From assembly GCA_016707525.1 (NCBI GenBank), contig JADJHP010000002.1, forward strand, positions 132,501-196,500: 64,000 nt of DNA, in the 5' to 3' direction. Shown here piece after piece: positions 1 through 9,875 of this stretch. This DNA is from Ignavibacteriota bacterium. Its GTDB lineage: Bacteria; Bacteroidota; Ignavibacteria; UBA10030; UBA6906. Position numbers and translations under genes: made by a program. Numbering within the stretch: position 1 is the stretch's first letter; every line of letters begins with the position of its first letter. The notes under the pieces were generated by a model. That model saw nothing but the letters and a program-made list of their open reading frames with translations. It ran no database searches and had not been told where the DNA came from.

Positions 1-603
1 GCCCTGTACATCGCCGAGATCGCACCGCCGAAACTCAAGGAGATCCTGAAGGCCGGGATCGAGCTCCTCGCCGCGATCCCGTCCGTGGTGATCGGTTTCA
101 TCGGTATGGTCACCCTCGGCCCCTTCATCAAGGAAACGTTCAACCTCTCCACGGGCCTCACCGCGCTCACCGGCTCCATCACCCTGGCCTTCATGGCCAT
201 GCCCACGATCGTGTCGATCGCCGAGGATGCCGTTACCGCCGTGCCCAAACAGTACCGTGAAGCAGCCATCGCCATGGGCGCCACCAAATGGCAGACCACC
301 TGGCGCATTGTGACCTACGCCGCGCGGCCGGGCATCATCGCCGCCATCATGCTCGGCATCGGCCGCGTGATCGGGGAGACCATGGCGGTGATGATGGTGA
401 CCGGCAACGCCGCTCTCATCCCTCATAGTTTCCTGCAGCCCGTGCGCACCCTGACGGCCACCATCGCCGCGGAAATGGGGGAAAGCGTCCAGGGAGGCGA
501 CCATTACGCCGCCCTCTTCGCCATCGGCATCGTGCTCTTCATTATCACGTTCCTGATCAACGGGTTCGCCGATATCTACCTCCACCGGACGACCCGCAGG
601 TAA
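1..603 (+). CDS. pstC: Phosphate ABC transporter permease PstC (5' end missing)
   Basis: Inner-membrane permease that pairs with PstA to form the channel of the Pst high-affinity phosphate importer. The frame is open from base 1 and no start is visible, so the N-terminal part lies outside the window. The remaining 200 codons hold several hydrophobic segments and the EAA-type loop that contacts the ATPase (YREAAIAMGATKWQTTWRI, bases 253-309), followed by the PstC-like GIGRVIGETMAV. The stop is 10 bases before pstA, in the order pstC-pstA-pstB-pstB-phoU typical of Pst operons. The phosphate-binding protein PstS would be expected upstream, outside the window. The family assignment is secure from motif and context. 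Confidence 0.95.
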   Translation, partial: ALYIAEIAPPKLKEILKAGIELLAAIPSVVIGFIGMVTLGPFIKETFNLSTGLTALTGSITLAFMAMPTIVSIAEDAVTAVPKQYREAAIAMGATKWQTTWRIVTYAARPGIIAAIMLGIGRVIGETMAVMMVTGNAALIPHSFLQPVRTLTATIAAEMGESVQGGDHYAALFAIGIVLFIITFLINGFADIYLHRTTRR

Positions 604-613
604 AGGACCGACC

Positions 614-1459
614 ATGAACGCCCGTACTGAACAACGCATCGCCTTCGGGTTCCTCCTCGGTGCCACGCTTCTCGTGGTGATGCCCGTCCTCATCATCCTT
701 GCGATCATCTTTCTGAAGGGCATCTCCGCCCTCAACCTGGATTTCCTCCTGGGGTTCCCCGAGAGCGGCATGAATGCCGGCGGTATCCTGCCGGCCATCC
801 TCGGTACACTGTATCTCGTCTTCGGCGCCGTGGCCTTCGCCGTTCCCCTCGGGGTCCTCTCGGCGATCTATCTCGTGGAGTATTCGCGCGATAACGCGAT
901 CAGCCGGCTCATCCGGCTGGCCATCGTGAACCTGGCCGGCGTGCCTTCGGTCGTCTACGGCCTCTTCGGGCTCGGGATCTTCGTGATCTTCCTGGGGTTC
1001 GGAGTCTCCATCCTGTCCGGCTCTCTCACGCTTGGGATCATGATCCTCCCCGTGATCATCACGGCGTCGCGTGAAGCGCTCGAAAGCGTGCCGAAGTCGT
1101 TCCGCCTGGTCAGTTTCTCCCTCGGCGCCAGCCGGTGGCAGACCATCCGCCATGCCGTGCTGCCGCATGCGCTCCCGGGCATCATGACCGGAACGATCCT
1201 CGGGCTGGGAAGGGCAGCGGGCGAAACCGCCCCGATCCTGTTCACGGTGGCCGCCTTCTATTTGCCGGCCCTCCCGGAGTCCGTCTTCGACCAGACCATG
1301 GCCCTCCCGTACCATCTGTACGTGATCTCGACACAGGTTCCGGGCATCCGCGAAGACTTCCGGTTCGGGACCGCACTGGTGCTCCTTCTGCTCGTGCTGC
1401 TCCTGAACCTGGCTGCCATCATCCTGCGCTACCGCTTCCGCAAGAAGAAAAAGTGGTGA
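614..1459 (+). CDS. pstA: Phosphate ABC transporter permease PstA
   Basis: Second permease of the Pst phosphate importer, 281 residues, the usual size. Several strongly hydrophobic helices are visible, with the EAA-type loop around residues 155-180 (SFSLGASRWQTIRHAVLPHA) and the conserved GLGRAAGETAPI after it. ATG start at 614, with a weak GGACCG-like ribosome site. The stop codon overlaps a possible GTG start of the next gene in a GTGA arrangement, so translation of permease and first ATPase is probably coupled. Nothing unusual in the protein itself. Confidence 0.95.
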   Translation: MNARTEQRIAFGFLLGATLLVVMPVLIILAIIFLKGISALNLDFLLGFPESGMNAGGILPAILGTLYLVFGAVAFAVPLGVLSAIYLVEYSRDNAISRLIRLAIVNLAGVPSVVYGLFGLGIFVIFLGFGVSILSGSLTLGIMILPVIITASREALESVPKSFRLVSFSLGASRWQTIRHAVLPHALPGIMTGTILGLGRAAGETAPILFTVAAFYLPALPESVFDQTMALPYHLYVISTQVPGIREDFRFGTALVLLLLVLLLNLAAIILRYRFRKKKKW

Positions 1460-1464
1460 CCTCC

Positions 1465-2214
1465 ATGGCGACACATATCTCCGTCCAGGACCTGAGCGTC
1501 TTCTACAAGGACAACGCCGCCCTCCGGGGGCTTTCGTTCGATATCCATCGCAACGAGATCTTCTCGATCATCGGGCCTGCGAATTCCGGGAAGAGCTCGT
1601 TCCTCCAGACACTGAACCGCCTCAACGAATTGAACGATGTGTACCGGAAGACCGGGACGATCACGCTGGACGGCGAGGACATCGACAGGATCGATGTCGA
1701 GGAACTCCGGGCCCGCATCGGTATCGTGTTCGCCCTGCCGTTCCCGCTCCCGATGTCCATCGCCGACAACATCACGTATGGTCCACGGATGCATGGCATC
1801 CGCAACAAAGCGGAACTGGACCGGATCGTGGAGCAAAGCCTCCGTGACGCGGTGCTGTGGGACGAAGTGAAGGACCGCCTGGACAGTCAGGCGATGAACC
1901 TTTCCGGCGGTCAGCAGCAGCGGCTGTGCATCGCCCGTGTGCTCGCCGGCAAGCCCGAGGTGATCCTGTTCGACGAGCCCACCTCCGGACTCGATCCGAT
2001 CTCCACCGCCCGCGTGGAGGAGACGATGCTCGAGTTGAAGGACCGCTTCACGATCGTCCTGGTCACCAACAATGTGGCCCAGGCAGCGCGCGTCGGCACA
2101 CGGACGGCATTCTTCCTCATGGGAGAACTCGTGGAGCTGGACGAGACCAAGAAGATCTTCACCATGCCATCGGACTCGCGTACCGACGAATACGTGACCG
2201 GGAAGTTCGGATAA
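1465..2214 (+). CDS. pstB: Phosphate ABC transporter ATPase, PstB copy 1 (degenerate nucleotide site)
   Basis: ABC ATPase of the Pst importer, 249 residues from the ATG at 1465; a GTG at 1456 that overlaps the pstA stop is an alternative. The composition loop LSGGQ (146-150) and Walker B with its glutamate (D170, E171) are intact, but three parts of its own nucleotide pocket depart from the PstB consensus. Walker A reads GPANSGKSS (37-45); the Q-loop position is Ala90 (IGIVFALP where PstB has VFQ.P); and the H-loop histidine is Asn202 (LVTNNV where PstB has THNM). The second PstB three bases downstream has the opposite pattern. I infer that the two form a heterodimer with one weak and one active ATP site. 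It is clearly a PstB by its neighbours and by the DEPTSGLDP segment. Confidence 0.9.
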   Translation: MATHISVQDLSVFYKDNAALRGLSFDIHRNEIFSIIGPANSGKSSFLQTLNRLNELNDVYRKTGTITLDGEDIDRIDVEELRARIGIVFALPFPLPMSIADNITYGPRMHGIRNKAELDRIVEQSLRDAVLWDEVKDRLDSQAMNLSGGQQQRLCIARVLAGKPEVILFDEPTSGLDPISTARVEETMLELKDRFTIVLVTNNVAQAARVGTRTAFFLMGELVELDETKKIFTMPSDSRTDEYVTGKFG

Positions 2215-2217
2215 GAC

Positions 2218-2976
2218 ATGACGACACCCATCATACAGACCCGCCGTCTGAACCTGTACTACGGTTCGTTCCACGCGCTCACGGACATCGACATCGACCT
2301 GGAAGAGCGGAAGATCACCGCCCTCATCGGCCCGTCGGGCTGCGGCAAGTCCACCCTGGTCCGTGTCTTCAACCGCATGAACGACCTCATCGAAGGCGTC
2401 CATGTCACCGGCGATGTGCGTGTCCACGGCGAGGAGATCTTCCGTCCGGATGTGGACCTCATCGCGTTGCGCAAGCGTGTGGGGATGGTCTTCCAGCGCC
2501 CGAACCCGTTCCCGCTCTCCGTGGCAGAGAACATCACGTTCGGCCTGCAGATCCACAGGACCGCGCAGCGGAAGGACTTCCCGGCGGTGGTGGAGGAAGC
2601 ACTGCGGAATGTGCTCCTGTGGGACGATCTCAAGGACCGTTTGAAATCCTCCGCGCTCAGCCTCTCCCTCGAGCAGCAGCAGCGCCTGTGCATTGCGCGG
2701 GTGCTGACGATGCGGCCGGAGATCATCCTCATGGATGAACCCTGCTCGGCCCTCGACCCGATCGCGACGATGCGGATCGAGGAACTCATGCGGGAGCTGA
2801 AGAAGCAATACACCATCGTCATCGTCACGCACAACATGCAGCAGGCAGCGCGGGTGTCGGATTACACGGCTTTTCTGTACCTTGGAGAGGTGGTGGAATT
2901 CGGGGAGACGAAGCAGATCTTCACCGCACCGCGCCAGCAGCGCACTGAAGAGTATATCACCGGCCGGTTCGGCTGA
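2218..2976 (+). CDS. pstB: Phosphate ABC transporter ATPase, PstB copy 2 (degenerate signature loop)
   Basis: Second ABC ATPase of the phosphate importer, 252 residues. Walker A is canonical (GPSGCGKST, 38-46), the Q-loop Gln93 is present (VFQRPNPFP), Walker B with its glutamate is present (ILMDEP) and the H-loop His205 is present (VTHNM). The signature loop, normally LSGGQ, reads LSLEQ (149-153), so the two glycines that contact the gamma phosphate are lost. The remaining surroundings (QQQRLCIARVL) are normal. This complements the defects of the preceding PstB. Two pstB genes in one pst operon are known in other bacteria; this split of motif losses is the odd part. Four bases separate it from copy 1, so the two are cotranscribed. 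Confidence 0.9.
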   Translation: MTTPIIQTRRLNLYYGSFHALTDIDIDLEERKITALIGPSGCGKSTLVRVFNRMNDLIEGVHVTGDVRVHGEEIFRPDVDLIALRKRVGMVFQRPNPFPLSVAENITFGLQIHRTAQRKDFPAVVEEALRNVLLWDDLKDRLKSSALSLSLEQQQRLCIARVLTMRPEIILMDEPCSALDPIATMRIEELMRELKKQYTIVIVTHNMQQAARVSDYTAFLYLGEVVEFGETKQIFTAPRQQRTEEYITGRFG

Positions 2977-3004
2977 GATCCGGGTCATCATGTAAGGATG
3001 AGTT

Positions 3005-3670
3005 ATGGAACGTCATTTCGACCGTGAACTGGAAAGCCTGAAGACCATGCTGATGAAGATGGCGAGCATGGCGGAGGACAATTTCCACAATGCCATCCGT
3101 TCCCTCGTGGAGCGGAATGTGGAGCTCGCGCAGCAGGTGATCCGGACGGACGGGCGTGTTGATGCGCTGGAGCTGGAGATCGATAATGCCATCGTGGATA
3201 TGCTCGCACTGCAGAAGCCGGTGGCGAGCGACCTGCGCCTCATCATCGCGGCACAGAAGATCAACAACGACCTCGAACGCATCAGCGACCACGCAGTGAA
3301 CATCGCGCAGTCGGCCCAGACGCTGACCGCGTCGGCGGCGTTGCCGTCGCTCCTGCAGATCCCGCAGATGGCGGAAATGACGCGTTCGATGCTGCGCGAT
3401 GCCCTGGATGCATTCCTGCATCTGGAGCCGGACAAGGCGCGCGCCGTGTGCAAGCAGGACGACCAGGTGGACGACATCAACCGTTCGAACGCCCGCGAGG
3501 TGATCGGGTTCATCGGTGCGAAGACGCTGCCGGTGGAGGAAGGGGTGGACCTCATCCGTGTGAGCCGTAACCTGGAGCGCGTGGCCGATCTTGCCACGAA
3601 CATCGCCGAAGAGGTCGTGTTCCTCACCCAGGCGCGGGTGATGAAGCATCACGCCGAGGAGAAGAAGTAG
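3005..3670 (+). CDS. phoU: Phosphate transport regulator PhoU
   Basis: Cytoplasmic all-helical regulator that restrains Pst transport and phosphate signalling, 221 residues, the usual length for the two-repeat PhoU fold. It starts FDRELESLKTMLMKMASMAE, and each half carries the acidic metal-binding type of helix (for example RVDALELEIDNAIVDM and DDQVDDINRSNAREV). AAGGATGAG precedes the ATG at 3005. It closes the pst operon, 28 bases after the second pstB. No phoB/phoR pair is in the window. Confidence 0.93.
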   Translation: MERHFDRELESLKTMLMKMASMAEDNFHNAIRSLVERNVELAQQVIRTDGRVDALELEIDNAIVDMLALQKPVASDLRLIIAAQKINNDLERISDHAVNIAQSAQTLTASAALPSLLQIPQMAEMTRSMLRDALDAFLHLEPDKARAVCKQDDQVDDINRSNAREVIGFIGAKTLPVEEGVDLIRVSRNLERVADLATNIAEEVVFLTQARVMKHHAEEKK

Positions 3671-3699
3671 CCCGCAGCACCGGTCCCCTTCGTAAAACC

Positions 3700-3732
3700 G
3701 TGCCGTCTCCTGTATCTTCTAGGAGACGGCAC
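3700..3732 (+). promoter_or_regulatory. Perfect 12-bp hairpin that includes the ribosome site of the DprA-like gene
   Basis: GTGCCGTCTCCT (3700-3711) and AGGAGACGGCAC (3721-3732) are exact inverted copies with a 9-base loop. The 3' arm carries the Shine-Dalgarno AGGAG and ends two bases before the ATG at 3734. When folded, the RNA would hide the ribosome site. It also lies 30 bases after the phoU stop and could end pst transcription, but there is no T tract. Sequence seen directly; function inferred. Confidence 0.6.
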
Positions 3733-3733
3733 T

Positions 3734-4507
3734 ATGCATTCCACCCAGAACTCCCATCATCCTCCCCGTGCCCGCGTTCCCGCGGTGCGGCATGTGCAGC
3801 CGGGGGAACCCGACTATCCGCTTCCTGACGGCCGCTGGCAGGGCTGGGCCGGCGGGCCGGCACTGTTCGACCCTCAGCTCCCGTCCCCGCCGATAGCATG
3901 CATCGGGAACCCCGCGATCATGCAACGCCCTCGGCTTTCCATTCTTTGCTCGGCCCATTGTCCCGGGCCCATCGCGATGGAAACGTACCGGATCGCGCGC
4001 AATGCCTTGCCCGGAGGCCCCACGGTGATCGGCGGGTTCCATTCGCCGATGGAGCGCACGGTCTTTGATCTGCTGTCCACCCGGCATGTGCCGATGGTCG
4101 TTTGTCCGGGGAGGCGCATCCAATCCCGAAGCGTGCCCGCAGCATGGGCCGCGGCGATCGCCGACGGCCGCCTGGCCGTTCTTTCTCCGTTCGCCCCCGG
4201 GCGGCGGCGTGTGGACCGCGGCCTTGCGGGTCTGCGCAACGCGTTCGTGGCGGCCCTCGCCGACACGATCTTCGTCCCCTATGCGCGTCCGGGTGGCGCC
4301 GTGGCAGCGCTGGTGATGATGTTGCTCGAGATGGGACGGAACGTGTATACCGTTCAGGATCGCGACACCGAAGGGCTGGTGGTGCTGGGCGCGAGGGCAC
4401 TGTGCACGGATGCATTCGTCACACTGTTCCGGGGGATGGAAGGGGTGGAGGGGCCTGAAACGAACGATCCCGGCCGTGAGGGCCGGGATCCGTTCATACT
4501 TCACTGA
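3734..4507 (+). CDS. DprA/SLOG-like Rossmann-fold protein
   Basis: 257-residue protein resembling the Rossmann domain of DprA/Smf, the DNA-processing protein that loads RecA on single-stranded DNA in transformation. Visible resemblances: a first strand IACIGNPAIM near residue 54, a TVIGGFHSPMERTVFDLL block where DprA has its SGLARGID..H loop, a GLRNAFVAALADTIFVPYA segment where DprA has RNRIIAGLSD, and an MMLLEMGRNVYTV ending like DprA's E.GR.V.AVPG. The DprA consensus residues are poorly kept and the usual N- and C-terminal domains are absent, so a role in transformation is not assured. The start is fixed by AGGAG ten bases upstream, inside a hairpin. Not part of the pst pathway as far as can be seen. 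Confidence 0.6.
   Translation: MHSTQNSHHPPRARVPAVRHVQPGEPDYPLPDGRWQGWAGGPALFDPQLPSPPIACIGNPAIMQRPRLSILCSAHCPGPIAMETYRIARNALPGGPTVIGGFHSPMERTVFDLLSTRHVPMVVCPGRRIQSRSVPAAWAAAIADGRLAVLSPFAPGRRRVDRGLAGLRNAFVAALADTIFVPYARPGGAVAALVMMLLEMGRNVYTVQDRDTEGLVVLGARALCTDAFVTLFRGMEGVEGPETNDPGREGRDPFILH
4466..4490. terminator. Hairpin between convergent DprA-like gene and clpC
   Basis: GATCCCGGCC and GGCCGGGATC flank a 5-base loop, a perfect 10-bp stem lying inside the last codons of the DprA-like gene and 33 bases past the clpC stop. There is no good T tract on either side, so it is only a candidate bidirectional terminator. Confidence 0.45.
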
Positions 4508-4522
4508 AGCGGGGAGAGCGTC

Positions 4523-7024
<2,502 letters not shown>

Positions 7025-7074
7025 TCAAGACCCCGTCTGTAGTATGAACCGCGCAGATCCTTCCGCGCATTTCT

Positions 7075-7080
7075 ATTATA
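7075..7080 (-). promoter_or_regulatory. Candidate -10 box of clpC
   Basis: On the minus strand this reads TATAAT, a perfect -10, 51 bases before the clpC ATG. No convincing -35 lies 16-18 bases further upstream. The 287-base gap 7025-7311 holds this box and the start region of the next gene; nothing else is evident there. Confidence 0.4.
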
Positions 7081-7311
7081 CGTAACACGCAGCGGCAAGA
7101 GCTAGGTTCCGCTCTCTCACCGGGACAGGCAAGTGAATATAACCAAAAGGGCAAGGTAAGTCAATTTATGCCCAATGGGGCTCAAAAATGCCGTTCTGCA
7201 ACGGCAAGCACCGGTCACCCATGTGCGAAGCACTTTCTATGCCGCCTCTTGAACCTTTTCTCCGATTGGTGCATCTTATAGGAGATAACAGTCCCGTTGA
7301 AGAGGAGTGCC

Positions 7312-7533
7312 ATGCCGATCTACGATTATCAGTGCAATGAGTGCGGAAAGACCTACGATATCTTCCACAAGGTCCGCGAGGTCGAAGAGGATATCCTGTG
7401 CCCGGAGTGCGGATCCGTGAAGCACACGCGCCTGCTCTCGGCGCCGAGTTTTGCGATGAAGAGTGGCGCACCGGAACCCCCGCCGTGTGCGAGTGGGGGA
7501 TGCTGTAGCGGCGGTTCGTGCGGGATGAATTGA
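7312..7533 (+). CDS. FmdB-family zinc-ribbon protein
   Basis: 73-residue protein of the FmdB/CxxC_CXXC_SSSS family of putative regulators, starting MPIYDYQCNECGKTYD. Two CxxC knuckles (CNEC near residue 8 and CPEC near residue 35) would bind one zinc. The tail is rich in Gly, Cys and Ser (GGCCSGGSCG). The start is chosen at ATG 7312, which has AGGAG seven bases upstream and matches the family; an upstream TTG at 7297 is unlikely. Function of the family is poorly known. It stands alone, with a strong terminator after it. Confidence 0.85.
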   Translation: MPIYDYQCNECGKTYDIFHKVREVEEDILCPECGSVKHTRLLSAPSFAMKSGAPEPPPCASGGCCSGGSCGMN

Positions 7534-7566
7534 TACGCTGACATGTCTCCAGGCCTTCCAGAAATG

Positions 7567-7599
7567 ACGGCGCCGGTCAGGATCTCTGACCGGCGCCGT
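7567..7599. terminator. Strong hairpin between fmdB-like gene and prenyltransferase gene
   Basis: ACGGCGCCGGTCAG (7567-7580) and CTGACCGGCGCCGT (7586-7599) form a perfect 14-bp stem with a GATCT loop, between two convergent genes. No long T tract follows, but stem strength and position support a bidirectional terminator. Confidence 0.7.
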
Positions 7600-7623
7600 T
7601 CTCAGTTCAGGGGTGCGCTGGGT

Positions 7624-8529
7624 TCAGCCGACGATCCCGGTGAAGTAGATCAGCACCACGCAGGAAGCGATCCACAGCAGGACGTTCGCGATGATGGGGA
7701 AATCGGATGAGACGACGGCGGCCGGGTTCTCCACGGCTTCGGTCGTGTGGATGAGGTGCATGTACCGGAACACGCCGTACATGACGAACACGGTCGTGTA
7801 GATGAGCTTGTCCGTTCCGAACACCGTGACGGTCCGCGGCGCCACCGTGTACAGCGCGTACGAGATGACGGTGCCCGCAGCCGTGATCGTGAGCATCTGG
7901 TCCAGCACACCCAGGCGGTAATGCTGCAGCACCTTCCGTTCGGGCATTGCGCCCGCTGCCTGCATGGCGACGATCTCCCCCCGCCGTTTGGCGAATCCGA
8001 GGAACAGGGAGATGAAAAGGGTGCAGAGGATCAGCCAGCTCGAGACGTAGACCGAGATGGCATAGGCGCCGCCCAGGACGCGGAGCATGAACCCTGCGGC
8101 GATGATGAACACGTCCAGAAGGAAGATCTCTTTCAGCTTGAAGGTATAGGCCAGATTCATCAGGAAATACGCGCCGAGGAGGAAGAGAAACTTCTCCGGC
8201 ATGCCGGTCACCAGGAACACGTCCGCCACGAGCAGCAGGGCGAGGATGCCGAAGGCCGCGGGGACCGAGATCGTGCGGGCCGCGAGGGGGCGCAGTCTCT
8301 TCTTGGGGTGGGCACGGTCCGCTTCCACATCGATCATATCGTTGATGATATAGACCATGCTGGCGGTCAGGCAGAATGCCGCGAAGGTACGCACCGTCAG
8401 CAGAAGGGGTTCCGGCTGGAAGAGCTCCTTGGCGAAGACGAGCGGCGCGAACACGAAGCCGTTCTTGATCCACTGCTTGGGGCGGATGAGCTTGATCGCT
8501 GCGAGGATGGGTGCCGTGACTGCTTTCAT
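7624..8529 (-). CDS. UbiA-family prenyltransferase, decaprenyl-phosphate phosphoribosyltransferase-like
   Basis: Integral membrane prenyltransferase of 301 residues with about eight to nine hydrophobic helices. The first aspartate-rich motif is NDMIDVEADRAHPKKR (around residues 63-78) and the second conserved loop is YTFKLKEIFLLDVFI. The N-terminal IRPKQWIKNGFVFAPL and the RVLGGAYA segment match the branch that moves phosphoribose from PRPP to polyprenyl phosphate (Rv3806c-like), rather than quinone or heme enzymes. In mycobacteria this makes the arabinose donor for the cell wall; here it may supply a sugar for envelope polymers, which is inference. GGAGG lies just before the ATG, and a good promoter precedes it. 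Confidence 0.82.
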   Translation of the reverse strand: MKAVTAPILAAIKLIRPKQWIKNGFVFAPLVFAKELFQPEPLLLTVRTFAAFCLTASMVYIINDMIDVEADRAHPKKRLRPLAARTISVPAAFGILALLLVADVFLVTGMPEKFLFLLGAYFLMNLAYTFKLKEIFLLDVFIIAAGFMLRVLGGAYAISVYVSSWLILCTLFISLFLGFAKRRGEIVAMQAAGAMPERKVLQHYRLGVLDQMLTITAAGTVISYALYTVAPRTVTVFGTDKLIYTTVFVMYGVFRYMHLIHTTEAVENPAAVVSSDFPIIANVLLWIASCVVLIYFTGIVG

Positions 8530-8538
8530 GACCTCCTG

Positions 8539-8559
8539 TCTCAGGTGTGTGTCCTGAGA
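8539..8559 (-). promoter_or_regulatory. 7-bp inverted repeat at the 5' end of the prenyltransferase mRNA
   Basis: TCTCAGG and CCTGAGA flank a 7-base spacer, between the -10 box and the ribosome site of the prenyltransferase gene. It could be an operator or a leader hairpin; the sequence alone does not decide. Confidence 0.35.
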
Positions 8560-8587
8560 GATTACTCATTCCCCGTACAAATTGCAA
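8559..8587 (-). promoter_or_regulatory. Sigma-70 promoter of the prenyltransferase gene
   Basis: Read on the minus strand: TTGCAA (8587-8582), 17-base spacer, TAATCT (8564-8559). The start of transcription would be near 8552, giving a leader of about 22 bases with GGAGG. Its -35 lies 10 bases from the -35 of the opposite promoter. Confidence 0.65.
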
Positions 8588-8596
8588 GGCGGGGGT

Positions 8597-8625
8597 TTGA
8601 CCGTTCCTCCTTTTTTTCGTACCAT
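8597..8625 (+). promoter_or_regulatory. Sigma-70 promoter of the small gene / quinone oxidoreductase unit
   Basis: TTGACC (8597-8602), 17-base spacer, TACCAT (8620-8625). Transcription would start near 8632, so the leader is only about 15 bases and begins at the ribosome site AGAGGAGA. Confidence 0.65.
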
Positions 8626-8646
8626 CGGACAGAGGAGACCCCCTGC

Positions 8647-8841
8647 ATGACCCACGAAGAACAGAAGCAGATGATCCTGGAACTGCGCGACTACACGCAC
8701 AAGATGTCGCGTACCGAAGAAGAGGCCTTCCAGATGTATGTGAAGCGCAAGAAGGATGACGAGGATCTGGACAACCTCTCCCAGAAGAAGCTCGCAGCAA
8801 TGTACGAGCGGTACGTGGTGAACAGGGTGAAGCGCCTATGA
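8647..8841 (+). CDS. Small hypothetical protein, 64 residues, charged
   Basis: I do not recognise this protein. It is highly charged and predicted helical (for example SRTEEEAFQMYVKRKKDDED), with no cysteine, signal peptide or membrane segment. It is supported by a strong ribosome site (AGAGGAGA, 8631-8638), a promoter directly upstream and an ATGA overlap with the next gene, so the two are translationally coupled. A small regulatory or scaffold role for the oxidoreductase is possible but unproven. Confidence 0.7.
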   Translation: MTHEEQKQMILELRDYTHKMSRTEEEAFQMYVKRKKDDEDLDNLSQKKLAAMYERYVVNRVKRL

Positions 8842-9866
8842 AAGCAGCCTTTGTCACCCGCTACGGCGGTCCCGAGGTCCTCGAGTTCCGGGACGCTGCC
8901 ATCCCCGAGCCCGGGCCTGACCAGGTTCTTGTGAAGGTCCGCTGCATCGGATTGAACTTTGCCGATATCGTGGGACGGTTCGGCGCGTACCCCGGCACCC
9001 CGAAGCCGCCATACATCCCCGGGCTGGAGTTCTCCGGGGATGTCGTGCGCATCGGCTCGGGCGTGACCAAGTTCTCCGGCCGTGAGCGCATCATGGGGTA
9101 CAGCAAGCTCGGCAGCCACGCGGAGTATGTGCTGGTGAATCAGCACTATGCCACCGCCGCCCCCGAACAGATGTCGTACGAGGAAGCAGCGTCGTTCCTG
9201 GTCTCGATGCTCAGTGCGTATCACGGACTGGTGCGTCTCGCGAACCTGCACACCGGCGAACGGATCCTCGTGCATGCGGCGGCGGGGGGTGTGGGACTCG
9301 CATCCGTCCAGATCGGCCGTCATCTGAATGCGGAGGTGTTCGCGACCGCGGGGACGGACGAGAAGGTGGAGATCGCGAAGAGTTTCGGAGCGCATCATGT
9401 CATCAATTATACGACGGACGCCTTCGAGAAGAAGATCGACGGGCTCACGGAGGGCTATGGGGTCGATGTGGTCATGGACTCCGTGGGTGGCGAGGTGTTC
9501 AAGAAGAGCTGGGCATTGCTTGCCCCGATGGGACGCTATCTGCTGCTCGGGGTATCCTCGATGACGACCGCTGATGGCAATCTCACGCGTGCAATGATCG
9601 TGGATGCGTATGAGCAGATGAAGCCGATCTTCCCTCCCGGGTTGATCCATATCAACAAGGGGATCTTCGGCTTCAACCTCGGACTCATCACGGGCAAGGA
9701 GCGGTATTTTGAAGAGGCAGCAGGGGAGCTCCTGACCTGGTACCGCCTCGGTGCCTTGCGACCGCTCGTCGGCAAGGTGTTCCCGTTCCGTGAGATCGTA
9801 GAAGCGCACCGCTACCTGCAGAACCGCCAGTCGGTCGGCAAGGTGGTGGTTCGCATGGATGAATGA
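8838..9866 (+). CDS. Zinc-free medium-chain dehydrogenase, quinone oxidoreductase (QOR)-like
   Basis: 342-residue NAD(P)H-dependent reductase of the medium-chain dehydrogenase superfamily. The N-terminal GroES-like domain starts MKAAFVTRYGGPEVLEFRD and includes the LNFADIVGRFGAYP substrate-side loop. The Rossmann domain carries the QOR/VAT-1 nucleotide loop HAAAGGVGLASVQIG near residues 150-165. The catalytic and structural zinc cysteines of alcohol dehydrogenases are absent. The likely reaction is reduction of quinones or enals; the exact substrate is unknown. The start overlaps the preceding small gene (ATGA). Confidence 0.85.
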   Translation: MKAAFVTRYGGPEVLEFRDAAIPEPGPDQVLVKVRCIGLNFADIVGRFGAYPGTPKPPYIPGLEFSGDVVRIGSGVTKFSGRERIMGYSKLGSHAEYVLVNQHYATAAPEQMSYEEAASFLVSMLSAYHGLVRLANLHTGERILVHAAAGGVGLASVQIGRHLNAEVFATAGTDEKVEIAKSFGAHHVINYTTDAFEKKIDGLTEGYGVDVVMDSVGGEVFKKSWALLAPMGRYLLLGVSSMTTADGNLTRAMIVDAYEQMKPIFPPGLIHINKGIFGFNLGLITGKERYFEEAAGELLTWYRLGALRPLVGKVFPFREIVEAHRYLQNRQSVGKVVVRMDE

Positions 9867-9875
9867 ACCAATCCC

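Noticed and set aside
1429..2991. Long minus-strand open frames opposite pstB (520 codons) and similar ones opposite clpC, uvrA and other genes
   Set aside because: They mirror well-identified genes, show biased Arg/His/Asp composition typical of antisense frames in GC-rich DNA, and contain no recognisable domain.
3719..4504. Minus-strand frame of 261 codons covering the DprA-like gene
   Set aside because: The plus-strand frame has a ribosome site and a DprA-like pattern; the minus frame has neither.
7249..7282. Possible promoter TTGAAC ... TTATAG before the FmdB-like gene
   Set aside because: Spacing is 21 bases; no good -10 occurs at 16-18 bases.
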